The notes below the pieces were generated by a model. That model was not told the origin of the DNA. It made no database searches and saw only the letters and a list, made by a program, of their open reading frames with translations. From Candidatus Bathyarchaeota archaeon (lineage in GTDB: Archaea; Thermoproteota; CALKCG01; B24; DRYS01), in contig JAGTQC010000002.1 in assembly GCA_018396535.1 (NCBI GenBank), forward strand, positions 197,152 to 261,151: DNA of 64,000 nt. The letters are read 5' to 3'. Position 1 is the first letter of the stretch, and each line of letters starts with the position of its first letter. Positions 53,442 to 64,000 of the stretch are shown here, one piece after another. Position numbers and translations under genes: made by a program.

Positions 53442-56400
53442 ATGGATTACATGGTTGGAGGATTAACCCTTAAACGTTATGATCCTAAAGCTTTCGAAGA
53501 AGATATACTTAGATGGTGGTTTGATGGCGGCGTCTACGAGAGAGCTAGATCTAAGAGTAGGGTTAAGGGTAGATTCTACTTTCTAGACGGTCCACCATAC
53601 GTAACAGCTTCTATACACGTAGGGACTGCGTGGAATAAGATAATGAAGGATGTGGTCCTAAGGTATAGGAGGATGCGTGGATATGAAGCTAGGGATCAAC
53701 CTGGCTTCGATATGCATGGACTACCTATAGAGGTTATGGTAGAGAGGATTCTAGGTTTGAAGAGTAAGAAGGATATAGAGGTTATAGGTGTAGATCGATT
53801 CGTAGAGGAGTGTAGGAAGTATGCGTTAGATCATATGAAGATACTCACCGAGCAGTTTAAGAATCTAGGAGTTTGGATGGATTGGAATAACCCGTATATG
53901 ACTATATCTGATGATTTCATAGAAGCTGTATGGTGGCTTATAAAGAGAGCTGATGAACGTAGACTACTCGAAGAGGGTTTACGCGTAACACACTGGTGTC
54001 CTAGATGCGAGACAGCTCTAGCAGCTGGATACGAGGTATCTCAGGAGTATAGGGAGGTTGAGGATCCATCGATATATGTTAAACTACCGATCGAAGGTAG
54101 GGGTGGAGAGTATATACTTGTATGGACGACTACGCCTTGGACCCTACCCGCTAACGTAGCCGTTATGGTGCATCCTGATGAGAATTATGCTAGAATTAGA
54201 GTTGGTGATGAGGTGTATATACTAGCTGAAGCTAGGTGTAAACCTCTATCTGAGGAGATAGGGTTCGAGTACGAGGTTATAGAGGTCTTCCCTGGATCAA
54301 AGCTTGAGGGGTTGAGGTATAAGCCTCCACTACTAGAGGAGGTGGATATACAGAGGAGTGTAGGAGGTGCGCATATAATCGTTCTAAGTAGAGAGTATGT
54401 AGATGTACGTGAGGGGACTGGATGCGTGCATGTAGCTCCAGGCCATGGTGAGGAGGATTTTGATGTAGGATTAAGGTATCGTCTACCAGTCCTATGCCCA
54501 GTAGATTCTAAAGGTGTATTCGATGAGAGAGCTGGTAAGTATAAGGGTTTAACAGTATGGGATGCTAACAAGGTTATAGTAGAGGATCTTAGAGGTAAGG
54601 GTCTACTATTATACGCATCTACGGTTAAGCATAGGTATCCACACTGCTGGCGTTGTAGAAGTAGGCTTATACTTAGAGCTACTAGGCAATGGGTTTTGAA
54701 GGTTACGGCTATCAGAGATAGGCTCTTAGAGGAGAATGAGAAGATATTCTGGATTCCAAGCTGGGCTGGTGAGAGTAGGTTTAGAAGCTGGCTGGAGGGT
54801 GTTAGGGATTGGGTTATATCTAGGCAGAGGTATTGGGGTATACCCCTACCTATATGGGTTTGTAGTAGCTGCGGCTCTAGGGTTATCGTAGGATCTAGGG
54901 ATGAACTTAGATCTAGAGCTTTAAACCCTGACGATGTTACGGATTTACATAGACCGTGGATAGATCGTGTTAAGATTAGGTGTGATCTATGTGGAGGAGT
55001 TATGAGTAGGGTTGAGGATGTAGCTGATGTATGGATGGATTCAGGTGTAGCTTCATGGGCTTGTCTAGGTTATCCTAGACGTAGCGGTGAATTCGATAAA
55101 TGGTGGCCTGCAGACTTCATACTAGAGGGGCATGATCAGACTAGGGGATGGTTCTATAGTCAGCTCGCATCATCGGTTATAGCCTTCGATTCTACACCGT
55201 ATAAAGCCGTCTTGATGCATGGATTCACATTAGATGAGACTGGTAGGGAGATGCATAAATCTTGGGGGAATTTCGTAGCTCCGGAGGAGGTTATAGAGAA
55301 GTATGGTAGGGATACACTTAGATTCTACGAGCTTCAATTCACCCCATGGGAGGATTTAAGGTTCTCGTGGAGGGGTTTAGATGAAGCTTACAGAATCTTG
55401 AACCTTGTATGGAATCTATACCTATTCGCTTCACTCTATATGAATCTAGATAGATTCCAACCGTATAGGTATAGGCTTGAGGATCTAAGGGATAGGCTTA
55501 GACCTGAGGATAGATGGATCCTCTCTAGGGTTCAGAGGATGGTTATGAAGGTTACTGAAGCTTTAGATTCATACCTGATACATGAAGGGTTAAGAGCTGT
55601 CAGAGATCTATTAGTCGAGGATGTTAGTAGATGGTATGCTAAGCTTATAAGGAGGAGGGTATGGGTTGAGGAGGAATCTATAGAGAAGATTACAGCTTAC
55701 GCAACATTCTATAGGGTTCTTGATACATGTCTTAAAGTATTAGCTGTATATACGCCATTCTTAGCTGAGAAGATCTACCAGGATATGTTTAGGTATGCTG
55801 AGCCTGGTAGACCTGAGAGTATACATATGGAGGATTGGCCTGAACCCGATGTAAGCTGGCTCGACGATAAGCTTGAGGAGTATATGGAGATATGTAGATC
55901 GATTATGGAGGAGGGGATGAGTCTCAGGAATAAGATAGGTGTTAAACTTAGGCAGCCGTTAGCATACTGTCTGATATATACGGATAGTGGTGAGGTAGCT
56001 AAAGCTATAGAGGTGTTTAGGGATGTACTATCCTCTGGGCTTAACGTTAAGGATGTTAGGATCGTAGGGTTGGATGAACTTCGTAGTATAGCTAGGCTTA
56101 GGGTTAGAGGTATACCTAGAATGCTCGGACCGAAGTTTAAGGATCGTATGAGGCTTGTCATGGAGGCTCTAGATGGGATGGATGGGGTTGAAGCTAAACG
56201 GATACTTGAATCTACGGGTAGCATCAAGATGGTTTTGGATGGTGTGGAGGTGTATATCGATAGTAGTGATATCGAATTCTACGAGGAGATATCTGAGGGG
56301 TGGGTTATAGGCGATTTCGATGGCGGTAGGATTCTACTGAGTACTGTAGTCGATAAGAGGCTTGCTGCTGAGGGTCTTGCAAGGGATCTTATAAGGAGGA

Positions 56401-56642
56401 TACAGTATATGCGTAAGGAGCTCGATCTACCTGTCGAAGACTATATAGAGGTTAGGATATCTGTACCTAGCGTTGAGGCTTTAGAGATGGTTGAGGAATT
56501 CAAGGATTTCATAATTAGTGAAACTAGAGCAAAGGTATTCGATACCGTGGTCGCAGGCCGATTGGATTATGGGTATGTAAGAGAATGGGATATAGATGGT
56601 GAGAGTTATACGATATCGATTAGACATATAGGTAAAGGCTGA
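53442..56642 (+). CDS. ileS: Isoleucyl-tRNA synthetase
   Basis: Class I IleRS, about 1066 residues from the ATG at 53442 (GTG 53418 and ATG 53451 are in frame too). Landmarks are the FLDGPPYVTASIHVGTAWNK block with a HVGT variant of HIGH, the editing domain with TTTPWTLPANVAV, the zinc-site CSSCGSRV and CDLCGG pairs, WADFILEGHDQTRGWFYSQ and the EMHKSWGN variant of KMSKS, normal for archaeal IleRS. C-terminal helical anticodon domain and a tail follow. GGGGGAGG lies upstream. Followed 9 bp later by the DUF354 gene. Confidence 0.96.
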   Translation: MDYMVGGLTLKRYDPKAFEEDILRWWFDGGVYERARSKSRVKGRFYFLDGPPYVTASIHVGTAWNKIMKDVVLRYRRMRGYEARDQPGFDMHGLPIEVMVERILGLKSKKDIEVIGVDRFVEECRKYALDHMKILTEQFKNLGVWMDWNNPYMTISDDFIEAVWWLIKRADERRLLEEGLRVTHWCPRCETALAAGYEVSQEYREVEDPSIYVKLPIEGRGGEYILVWTTTPWTLPANVAVMVHPDENYARIRVGDEVYILAEARCKPLSEEIGFEYEVIEVFPGSKLEGLRYKPPLLEEVDIQRSVGGAHIIVLSREYVDVREGTGCVHVAPGHGEEDFDVGLRYRLPVLCPVDSKGVFDERAGKYKGLTVWDANKVIVEDLRGKGLLLYASTVKHRYPHCWRCRSRLILRATRQWVLKVTAIRDRLLEENEKIFWIPSWAGESRFRSWLEGVRDWVISRQRYWGIPLPIWVCSSCGSRVIVGSRDELRSRALNPDDVTDLHRPWIDRVKIRCDLCGGVMSRVEDVADVWMDSGVASWACLGYPRRSGEFDKWWPADFILEGHDQTRGWFYSQLASSVIAFDSTPYKAVLMHGFTLDETGREMHKSWGNFVAPEEVIEKYGRDTLRFYELQFTPWEDLRFSWRGLDEAYRILNLVWNLYLFASLYMNLDRFQPYRYRLEDLRDRLRPEDRWILSRVQRMVMKVTEALDSYLIHEGLRAVRDLLVEDVSRWYAKLIRRRVWVEEESIEKITAYATFYRVLDTCLKVLAVYTPFLAEKIYQDMFRYAEPGRPESIHMEDWPEPDVSWLDDKLEEYMEICRSIMEEGMSLRNKIGVKLRQPLAYCLIYTDSGEVAKAIEVFRDVLSSGLNVKDVRIVGLDELRSIARLRVRGIPRMLGPKFKDRMRLVMEALDGMDGVEAKRILESTGSIKMVLDGVEVYIDSSDIEFYEEISEGWVIGDFDGGRILLSTVVDKRLAAEGLARDLIRRIQYMRKELDLPVEDYIEVRISVPSVEALEMVEEFKDFIISETRAKVFDTVVAGRLDYGYVREWDIDGESYTISIRHIGKG

Positions 56643-56651
56643 TAACCTGTT

Positions 56652-57728
56652 ATGAGTGGTGGTAGGATAATCGTAGATATACTCACACCTAAACAGGTTC
56701 TATTCTTCGAGCCGGTTATCCGTAGGCTTAGGTCTAACGGGTTCGATGTCTACGTATCGACTAGAGTATTTAGGGAGACTTTATGGCTTCTAAATCGTAG
56801 GGGTATAGATGCTAGGATTATAGGTGTCTATGGGGGTGGTAGTCTTGAAGGTAAGCTTAAAGCTAGCTTAGAGAGATGTTTAGAGATGCTTAGATTCTTT
56901 GAGGAGGTTGACCCAGACGCCGTCTTATGCTTCTCATCACCTGAAGCTTCTAGAGTAGCTTTCGGTCTATCTATACCGTTGTATATAGCTAACGACTCAC
57001 CTCATGCTGAAGCTGTAGCTAGACTCACACTACCCCTAGCTCGTAGACTATATACACCTAGGATTATACCTGTTAGGATGTGGACTCGGTATGGGTTGAA
57101 GCTATCCCAGATAGTTAGGTATAACGCTCTAGATCCAGCTGCATGGCTTAAGGGTTTTAAGCCTTCTACAGAGGTCGTCGATAAGCTTGGCTTAAACATC
57201 GGTGAACCTATACTTGTAGCTAGGTTCGAGGAATCTAAATCTGCTTACATACCTAGGAATTCTAGATCCCCTCTACTAGCTCTAATCGAGCGTATATCTG
57301 AGGAGTTTAGAGGTTTTAAGATAGTAGTTATACCTAGATATGAAGATCAGGTGGAGGCTTTAGAGTATCTTGAGGATAGGGTTATCGTATGTAGGGAGCC
57401 TATAGAAGCAGCTAACCTTCTATACTATGCATCGATCTTCGTAGGGTTCGGTGGAACTATGACTTGTGAAGCAGCTCTTCTAGGGGTACCGACTCTAAGC
57501 CTAAGATTCTACGGATCATACTATACGGAGAAGTATCTAGAGCGCAGGGGGCTACTGGTAGCTGCGTATACTTTGGATGAAGCTATGGAGAAGCTTAGAG
57601 ATCTAGCTACGAGGTGGAGGGTTATGAAAGCTAAGCTGAGGGGGAGGGCTAGTAGGATATTAAATTCTATGGATGATCCTAGCGAGGTTATATCTAGAGG
57701 CTTGATTCTAGATCTAGAAGCTAGCTAG
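56652..57728 (+). CDS. DUF354 family protein, glycosyltransferase-like
   Basis: A 358-residue protein of the archaeal DUF354 family, with a GT-B-like glycosyltransferase fold: IIVDILTPKQVLFFEPVIRRLRSNG at the N-terminus, DAVLCFSSPEASRVAFGLSIP, and in the C-terminal half FVGFGGTMTCEAALLGVPTLSL, similar to the nucleotide-binding end of UDP-sugar enzymes. Function is not established for the family. Follows ileS in an operon. Its stop overlaps the convergent nuclease-like gene by 4 bp. Confidence 0.87.
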   Translation: MSGGRIIVDILTPKQVLFFEPVIRRLRSNGFDVYVSTRVFRETLWLLNRRGIDARIIGVYGGGSLEGKLKASLERCLEMLRFFEEVDPDAVLCFSSPEASRVAFGLSIPLYIANDSPHAEAVARLTLPLARRLYTPRIIPVRMWTRYGLKLSQIVRYNALDPAAWLKGFKPSTEVVDKLGLNIGEPILVARFEESKSAYIPRNSRSPLLALIERISEEFRGFKIVVIPRYEDQVEALEYLEDRVIVCREPIEAANLLYYASIFVGFGGTMTCEAALLGVPTLSLRFYGSYYTEKYLERRGLLVAAYTLDEAMEKLRDLATRWRVMKAKLRGRASRILNSMDDPSEVISRGLILDLEAS

Positions 57729-58411
57729 ACTTCTAGTATTCTTAAACCTCCATCCAATACCATTATGGGTAGAGCTGAATCTAGGAAATCATTTAGAGCT
57801 GATATATGTACTATAGGAAAACCTTCTACTATCGTATAACCACTCCTCCTCAATGTAACTATAACGGGTATCAATTTGATACTATCCCATCCGTCGATTA
57901 TCCTACGAAAGCTATGTCTAACGATTAGAGCGAGGGCTTCAACCCTAGCCCTATGCCTATCTATAGCTTCGCTTAATATACTACGATAACCTCTCTTCAT
58001 ATGCTTACAATCTACAGCTACTATTATAGGCTTACGAAAACCTAGGACATCTATCTCCCATCTCCTACCGAGAGATTTAAACCTGTAGTTCGAGAATGTA
58101 TCGAAGCCTAAACTATCCAGTATCATCGATGTAAATAATTCGAATTCCCTCCACTTCAATAGGGAGGCTGTATCCTCTAGGCTTTGAGAATACCTTGCTA
58201 GAAAGAGGAATACTCTAAACCTAGAAGAATCTATATCGTCTAGGCTATCTAGCTTGGTAATCTCGTATAGGGATTCTAGGAGTATTGGTATATCATCTAC
58301 AGGTATACGTGTATATTCTGATATCTCCTCTAATGTAAAGTGGTTTTTATCCCTAGTAACCTTCAGAAATCCTTTAGCTATCAGGGGTAAGCGAAGATCT
58401 CTTAAAGCCAT
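57725..58411 (-). CDS. Mrr-like PD-(D/E)xK nuclease domain protein
   Basis: About 228 residues. The N-terminal half is helical with a winged-helix-like stretch (FTLEEISEYTRIPVDDIPILLESL). The C-terminal half has FELFTSMILDSLGF, then RRWEIDVLGFRKPIIVAVDCKHMKR: Asp of IDVLG and D-C-K as metal-binding core of a restriction endonuclease fold, with the usual ExK Glu replaced by Asp. AGGTGG at about 58420 supports ATG 58411 over GTG 58423. No methyltransferase lies nearby, so a repair or standalone nuclease role is more likely than restriction. Confidence 0.75.
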   Translation of the reverse strand: MALRDLRLPLIAKGFLKVTRDKNHFTLEEISEYTRIPVDDIPILLESLYEITKLDSLDDIDSSRFRVFLFLARYSQSLEDTASLLKWREFELFTSMILDSLGFDTFSNYRFKSLGRRWEIDVLGFRKPIIVAVDCKHMKRGYRSILSEAIDRHRARVEALALIVRHSFRRIIDGWDSIKLIPVIVTLRRSGYTIVEGFPIVHISALNDFLDSALPIMVLDGGLRILEV

Positions 58412-58539
58412 TGTATGAGCCACCTAGATATCTAGCATAAGATATAATTGGAGATTGGATAAAGCTTCTGCTTGATAGAGTTAGCCGTATAGGTATGGGT
58501 GATACTATCGATCTTGATGGATACTCTGATCGATCGGTA

Positions 58540-59430
58540 TTAGAGCTTCATATCTAGAAATCTCAGAGCGTTTCTACCCATTATCTTCCTCACAGTCTCC
58601 TCTGATACACCTATAATCTGTCTTAGTATCGATGTATCTCTTTCAATATGCTGCTTCGCATATTCGATTCTATCAGCTCTACAATCTGTACCGAAGAGCA
58701 TGTAGTCTTCAGCACCGTATGCTATAAGTTTTTGAAGAGCGTTTCTACGATAGATTAGAGGTGTACCCGGGGTTATGTCTATGAACATACGTATATCCTC
58801 CCTACTTCTCCCAAGCTCCCTGATAGTATATGATCTGAATCTACCCCATAGAGCTATACATTCATCAACCCAAGGCCAGCTTATATGGGCTAGAGCGAAT
58901 CTGAGATCTGGGAAGCTTAGGAGTACTTCGTAGTTTACAGGTCTACAGAATCTAGATGAATCTTTGAAGCCGAATAGTATACCTGAATGGAATAGTATAG
59001 GTATACCTAGCTTCTCAGCTTTCTCGTATACCGGGTACATGAATTCATCATATGGATACCAGTGATCGGGTATCATCTTAACACCTCTAACCTCTTTAGA
59101 AGTTACAGCCCATTCTAGGATTTGAACAGCATCTTTAAGTCTAGGTTCAAGCCATACGAAGCCTATCACTCTATCTGGAGCCTCTTTCTGAAGGCTTGCT
59201 ATAAACTCTATAACCTCCCTCTGCTTCTCTACAGTTACATCTGGGTAGCTGAACTCCATATATCTAGTTACACCAGACTTGGGTTTAGGGAATATATCCG
59301 TCCTACGCATCTCCGATGGGTATGGAGAGAATATTATGGCTTTATCAACTCCAGCTGAATCCATACCCTTTAGAATTGTATCTATGGACTCTGACCCTGT
59401 ACTATGGATATGACAATCTATTATAAGCAT
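58540..59430 (-). CDS. Amidohydrolase-2 family TIM-barrel protein
   Basis: A 296-residue amidohydrolase_2-family protein: IIDCHIHSTGS (HxH), KAIIFSPYP, ILFHSGILFG, FALAHISWPWVDECIALW and a final MLFGTDCRADR with the metal-binding Asp. It is a distant paralogue of the protein at 463-1323 (shared HxxWPW segment), and unlike that one it keeps the Asp. ACMSD-type decarboxylases are relatives; the substrate cannot be told. Stands alone with no ribosome site seen. Confidence 0.85.
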   Translation of the reverse strand: MLIIDCHIHSTGSESIDTILKGMDSAGVDKAIIFSPYPSEMRRTDIFPKPKSGVTRYMEFSYPDVTVEKQREVIEFIASLQKEAPDRVIGFVWLEPRLKDAVQILEWAVTSKEVRGVKMIPDHWYPYDEFMYPVYEKAEKLGIPILFHSGILFGFKDSSRFCRPVNYEVLLSFPDLRFALAHISWPWVDECIALWGRFRSYTIRELGRSREDIRMFIDITPGTPLIYRRNALQKLIAYGAEDYMLFGTDCRADRIEYAKQHIERDTSILRQIIGVSEETVRKIMGRNALRFLDMKL

Positions 59431-59510
59431 CTATATACACCTAAACCCATACTACCGTTTAAACCGTATATAACGCTTAATTAGTAGGAGGCGTACTACT
59501 AGCTGATGAA

Positions 59511-59517
59511 GGTGGAG
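59511..59517 (+). promoter_or_regulatory. Ribosome-binding site of the small zinc-ribbon gene
   Basis: GGTGGAG, 4 bases before the TTG at 59522, is a fair Shine-Dalgarno site and helps show that the very short frame is real. Confidence 0.4.
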
Positions 59518-59521
59518 TGTA

Positions 59522-59692
59522 TTGAGGATAGCAGGGCGGGGTAGACTTATATCATGCCCTAAATGCGGGTATAGATTCGATCTAACGTATGCTAGAGCAT
59601 ATAGCTGCCAATCATGTCCCGTACTCATAGAGGATCTACACTGTAGCTATGTTAAATGTCCTAAATGCGGCTACGAATTCCCGCTAGGATAG
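59522..59692 (+). CDS. Small zinc-ribbon protein, 56 residues
   Basis: A short TTG-started frame encoding 56 residues with paired CxxC sites: SCPKCGYRF, YSCQSCPV, HCSYVKCPKCGYEF. This duplicated Cys pattern (seven cysteines plus His) makes a compact rubredoxin-like or double zinc-ribbon fold. Such miniature proteins are found in several archaea, some near iron-transport or regulatory genes. No function can be assigned. It is separated by about 85 bp from the next gene on the same strand. Confidence 0.78.
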   Translation: MRIAGRGRLISCPKCGYRFDLTYARAYSCQSCPVLIEDLHCSYVKCPKCGYEFPLG

Positions 59693-59732
59693 AAATAGTA
59701 GTAGTACCTGTATTTTAAGCTAGTAGAAAAGG

Positions 59733-59744
59733 TAAATATTAAAA
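59733..59744 (+). promoter_or_regulatory. TATA box of the tandem Lrp-like regulator
   Basis: TAAATATTAAAA is centred about 40 bp before the ATG at 59778, giving an expected leader of about 10-15 bases. Confidence 0.4.
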
Positions 59745-59777
59745 TAGTTGATCGTAGTAACATTTTAACCAAGAGTT

Positions 59778-60974
59778 ATGGGTTATAGTAAAGGTGCATT
59801 AATATCGGATAGGTTATCTAGAGAAGAGGTAGTAAAAGCTGTAGAGGGGGAGAAGGATAGCCTCTCTAAGATAATTAAAGCTATACATGTATTCGGTCCT
59901 AGAAACTACACGGCTATATCTAGGATAACAGGTATTCCTGCAGAAACCGTAAGATACAAGATAAAGACACAGTTGAGGAATAGGGGTATAAGGGTATATG
60001 CTCATGTAGATTATGGTAGAATCGGATTAGCGAGGTATGCTTTGAGATTAAGGTTTAGCCATGAGGTAGAAGCTTATGCACCTAAGATTCTAGATAAACT
60101 AGCTGAGGTAGGCTATCTATACTATTATGGTAGGGTTATACCTAGATGGGAGTATGTATGTAATATAGCATTACCGCCGGATCTAGAGTTGAAGTATAGG
60201 GTATTCCTAGATGGATTGGTGGATAGAAGGATTATAGAATGGTATTCTATGAGTAGGTTAACCTCTGTAAGATACCTATCTATGGATACTAGGTTTTACG
60301 ATTTCGATAGGGGTATATGGAGTATACCCTTCGATAGCGAATGCTACAACTATAGGGATGAATTAGAGGTATCTATAGAGGAGGATGTATGTAGAGATCC
60401 ACGTATAGATTCTATAGATCTAAAGATGATAGCATGGAGCCAGGTAGATGCCTATCTCTCACCGACAGATATAGCTAAGAGAATTATGTGCGAACCTAAG
60501 AAGGCGTTATACCATTACAAGGAGCATATAGTTAAGCAGGGTATAATAAAGAGGTATATAGTATCCGCTGGATGGAGCCAGCAGGATATGAGGAGTATTA
60601 TCATCAGGTTTGAAGGTATAGAGAGAGAGGATATAGATGAAGCTAGAAGGGTTATGGAGAGGATACCCTTTACAGTAAGGGATACCGTTTCTGAGAATCC
60701 AGTAGCTTATACTTCATATCTAGTTATACCTAAGCAGTATATGATACCTGTAATCGAGTATATATCTGAAAGGGTAAGTACCACTCTAAAGAAGTGTATG
60801 GAATATGAATTGATAGATTCGAAGATTCATCAATCCTATACTATACCATATGAAATGTATGACGATGATGATGGATGGATTTTCAATGTAAACGATACGT
60901 TATATATTATCGAAGAATACGGTAAACTAATGCGATCGGTAGAATACTCAAATACTCCATTACAATATGGTTAG
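59778..60974 (+). CDS. Tandem-duplicated Lrp/AsnC-like transcriptional regulator
   Basis: A 398-residue protein with two helix-turn-helix domains. The first (about residues 28-75) includes SLSKIIKAIHVFGPRNYTAI and ISRITGIPAETVRYKIK. The second (about 212-262) has DLKMIAWSQVDAYLSPTDIA and PKKALYHYKEHIVKQGIIKRY. Each is followed by a ferredoxin-like ligand or dimer module (ARYALRLRFSHE and MRSIIIRFEGIEREDI). It looks like an AsnC-type protein duplicated and fused. The effector and target genes are unknown. ATG start with TATA nearby. Confidence 0.75.
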   Translation: MGYSKGALISDRLSREEVVKAVEGEKDSLSKIIKAIHVFGPRNYTAISRITGIPAETVRYKIKTQLRNRGIRVYAHVDYGRIGLARYALRLRFSHEVEAYAPKILDKLAEVGYLYYYGRVIPRWEYVCNIALPPDLELKYRVFLDGLVDRRIIEWYSMSRLTSVRYLSMDTRFYDFDRGIWSIPFDSECYNYRDELEVSIEEDVCRDPRIDSIDLKMIAWSQVDAYLSPTDIAKRIMCEPKKALYHYKEHIVKQGIIKRYIVSAGWSQQDMRSIIIRFEGIEREDIDEARRVMERIPFTVRDTVSENPVAYTSYLVIPKQYMIPVIEYISERVSTTLKKCMEYELIDSKIHQSYTIPYEMYDDDDGWIFNVNDTLYIIEEYGKLMRSVEYSNTPLQYG

Positions 60975-61000
60975 CGAATTTAATCTATAGGTATAGGTGC

Positions 61001-61010
61001 ACCGATCGGT
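61001..61010. repeat. 10-bp perfect palindrome
   Basis: ACCGATCGGT is its own reverse complement. It lies about 30 bp after the regulator gene and 150 bp before the small winged-helix gene. It could be an operator. Confidence 0.4.
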
Positions 61011-61088
61011 ATTCCGAGCATACTATACACCTCCCCCTTTTGGGTAGGGTTATTCATATTTGATGATTTATATCAGTTGGGTTATTAA

Positions 61089-61136
61089 ATTTTTCCCTTT
61101 TCACAAAGTCTTCTTGGAATATGTTTACGTTTTTTC
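61089..61136 (+). terminator. Oligo-T transcription end region
   Basis: Two runs of T, ATTTTTCCCTTTT near 61089-61101 and GTTTTTTCC near 61129-61136, in the plus orientation. Archaeal polymerase stops on T-tracts, so these probably end the regulator transcript. Confidence 0.4.
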
Positions 61137-61160
61137 CGATTTAGACTGATATAGGGGTAT

Positions 61161-61427
61161 ATGGTTTACCTATTTTTCGGTTTGAGCATCGAAGAACCTA
61201 TTATGGATGCTATCTCGAGGATACTTTCGAAGCTTGCAGATGGTTTAGATGAGGATACAGTTTCTTCGGATAATGATTCTAGTAAGTTTATACCTATACT
61301 TCTTAGACTTGGCCTACTTGAGATTCGTAGAGTTGGTGGTAGGAATGTATATGTAACTAGTGTTAGAGGTAAGGTTCTGCTCGAAGAGTATGGATCGTTT
61401 AAGAAGAGTTTTTCTAATATTGGCTGA
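61161..61427 (+). CDS. Small winged-helix-like protein
   Basis: An 88-residue protein. Residues 30-80 fit a winged-helix end: ILLRLGLLEIRRVGGRNVYVTSVRGKVLLEEYG, with the recognition helix and beta wing typical of small archaeal DNA-binding proteins. The ATG at 61161 has AGGGGT ahead; a TTG at 61182 is possible. It sits 60 bp before the NitrOD5-like gene. No target known. Confidence 0.62.
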   Translation: MVYLFFGLSIEEPIMDAISRILSKLADGLDEDTVSSDNDSSKFIPILLRLGLLEIRRVGGRNVYVTSVRGKVLLEEYGSFKKSFSNIG

Positions 61428-61451
61428 GTGATTTCACATTTAAGCTAAAAA

Positions 61452-61461
61452 GTTTTATATC
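61452..61461 (+). promoter_or_regulatory. TATA box of the second NitrOD5-like gene
   Basis: GTTTTATATC ends 27 bp before the TTG at 61489. The spacing fits a nearly leaderless transcript. Confidence 0.45.
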
Positions 61462-61488
61462 ACATGATCGAGAATAGTTGAGTGGAAA

Positions 61489-61815
61489 TTGAGTAAAAGG
61501 TTTGAGGATGTATTCGAGGAGGCTGTGGATAGGGGGCTATCTATCGTAGGAAATATCGCTAAAGAAGTCGTTTTACATCTTATGAGTGAATTCTATGGTG
61601 TGAAGAAGGGTTGTATGGGGTCTGATCCGTGTAGGGTTCATGATGCTCTTGTAAGAATACTTGGTGATGGAGCTAAGTTCGCTGAGAAGAGTATAGTATC
61701 GGCTTTATGTGAGCTCATAGGTTTAGAGCCTGTAGCGATTAAGGGGAAGGGGTTCCTTGAAATTATCGAGGAGGCTAGGAGGATCTATGAAGAGAAGATT
61801 AACCCATCTATTTAG
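61489..61815 (+). CDS. Small helical protein, NitrOD5-like, second copy
   Basis: A 108-residue helical protein: FEDVFEEAVDRGLSIVGN, then HDALVRILGDGAKFAEKSIV and LIGLEPVAIKGKGFLEIIEE. It aligns with the 126-residue partner of the KaiC-like ATPase at 32087-32467. Such NitrOD5-like domains are proposed output domains in archaeal signalling; the name is tentative. No ATPase is adjacent, so it might pair with the distant KaiC-like protein. TTG start. Confidence 0.58.
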   Translation: MSKRFEDVFEEAVDRGLSIVGNIAKEVVLHLMSEFYGVKKGCMGSDPCRVHDALVRILGDGAKFAEKSIVSALCELIGLEPVAIKGKGFLEIIEEARRIYEEKINPSI

Positions 61816-61892
61816 GGTATAACCTTAATAAATAACGTTTATTCTCAACCTATTCTTCGTAGTAGGGTTTTATAGGAAGGGATGGGGAGGGA

Positions 61893-64000
<2,108 letters not shown>

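Larger units (their letters stand above)
60975..61160. other. Intergenic region with palindrome and T-tracts
   Basis: A 186-bp gap without a gene. It holds the palindrome ACCGATCGGT (61001-61010), then T-rich stretches probably ending transcription of the regulator gene. Confidence 0.5.

Overview
The window is archaeal DNA: AT-rich, with ATA, CTA and AGA/AGG as frequent codons, TATA/BRE-like promoters close to starts, many TTG starts, archaeal/eukaryal-type GlyRS, IleRS and ThrRS, a GTP-dependent dephospho-CoA kinase, TtuA/NcsA tRNA thiolation protein, DUF354 protein and archaeal class III-signal pilins. The his gene order is that of Sulfolobus minus hisH, and TackOD1-like and NitrOD5-like proteins point to the TACK/Thermoproteota group. 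A formylmethanofuran:tetrahydromethanopterin formyltransferase (Ftr) argues for a lineage with methanopterin-linked C1 metabolism (for example Bathyarchaeia, Methanomethylicia, Nezhaarchaeia or a relative). This placement is inference. The lineage is probably thermophilic. No tRNA, rRNA, CRISPR array or insertion sequence was recognised.

Layout. 1-1.4 kb: YjbQ and an amidohydrolase on the minus strand. 1.4-7.9 kb: a YkgJ-type Cys-cluster protein followed by a compact histidine operon, hisC-G-A-B-F-D-E-I, with hisH missing. 7.9-11.3 kb: orphan MacB/LolD-type ATPase, dephospho-CoA kinase, Ftr, PurA. 11.3-16.3 kb: a complete ABC importer with two different ATPases, a fused double permease and a membrane-anchored binding protein, substrate unknown. 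16.5-22.5 kb: DUF47/PhoU-like protein, small membrane protein, GlyRS, nucleotidyltransferase, site-2 protease, TtuA/NcsA and a MazG-like protein. 22.6-28.5 kb: MFS carrier, 4-TM protein, two remote pilin-like proteins, an F420/FMN luciferase-like oxidoreductase and a coiled-coil repeat protein with a nuclease-like C-terminus. 28.7-31.8 kb: two tandem moeA paralogues, the second fused to a periplasmic-binding-like domain.

32-37 kb: a small helical protein with a two-domain KaiC-like ATPase, then a divergent ADP-ribosylglycohydrolase-like protein and a Gfo/Idh oxidoreductase. 37.0-37.8 kb is gene-poor. 37.8-51.1 kb is the most distinctive part: a type IV pilus supercluster with a major-pilin candidate, a coiled-coil protein, an 887-residue beta-propeller/PEGA-like surface protein, two separate TadA/PilB-type ATPases, one fused and one split TadC/FlaJ membrane platform, and four more pilin-like proteins. 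Inverted repeats sit at two of its promoters. No archaellum accessory gene (arlF/G/H type) and no prepilin peptidase is present, so adhesive or DNA-transfer pili are more likely than archaella.

51-64 kb: zinc-ribbon/nuclease-like protein, HflX, IleRS, DUF354 protein, an Mrr-like nuclease, a second amidohydrolase, a tiny zinc-ribbon protein of 56 residues, a tandem-duplicated Lrp/AsnC-like regulator, a small winged-helix protein, a second small NitrOD5-like protein, ThrRS, and the truncated 3' end of an eIF2B/ribose-1,5-bisphosphate isomerase family gene at the right edge.
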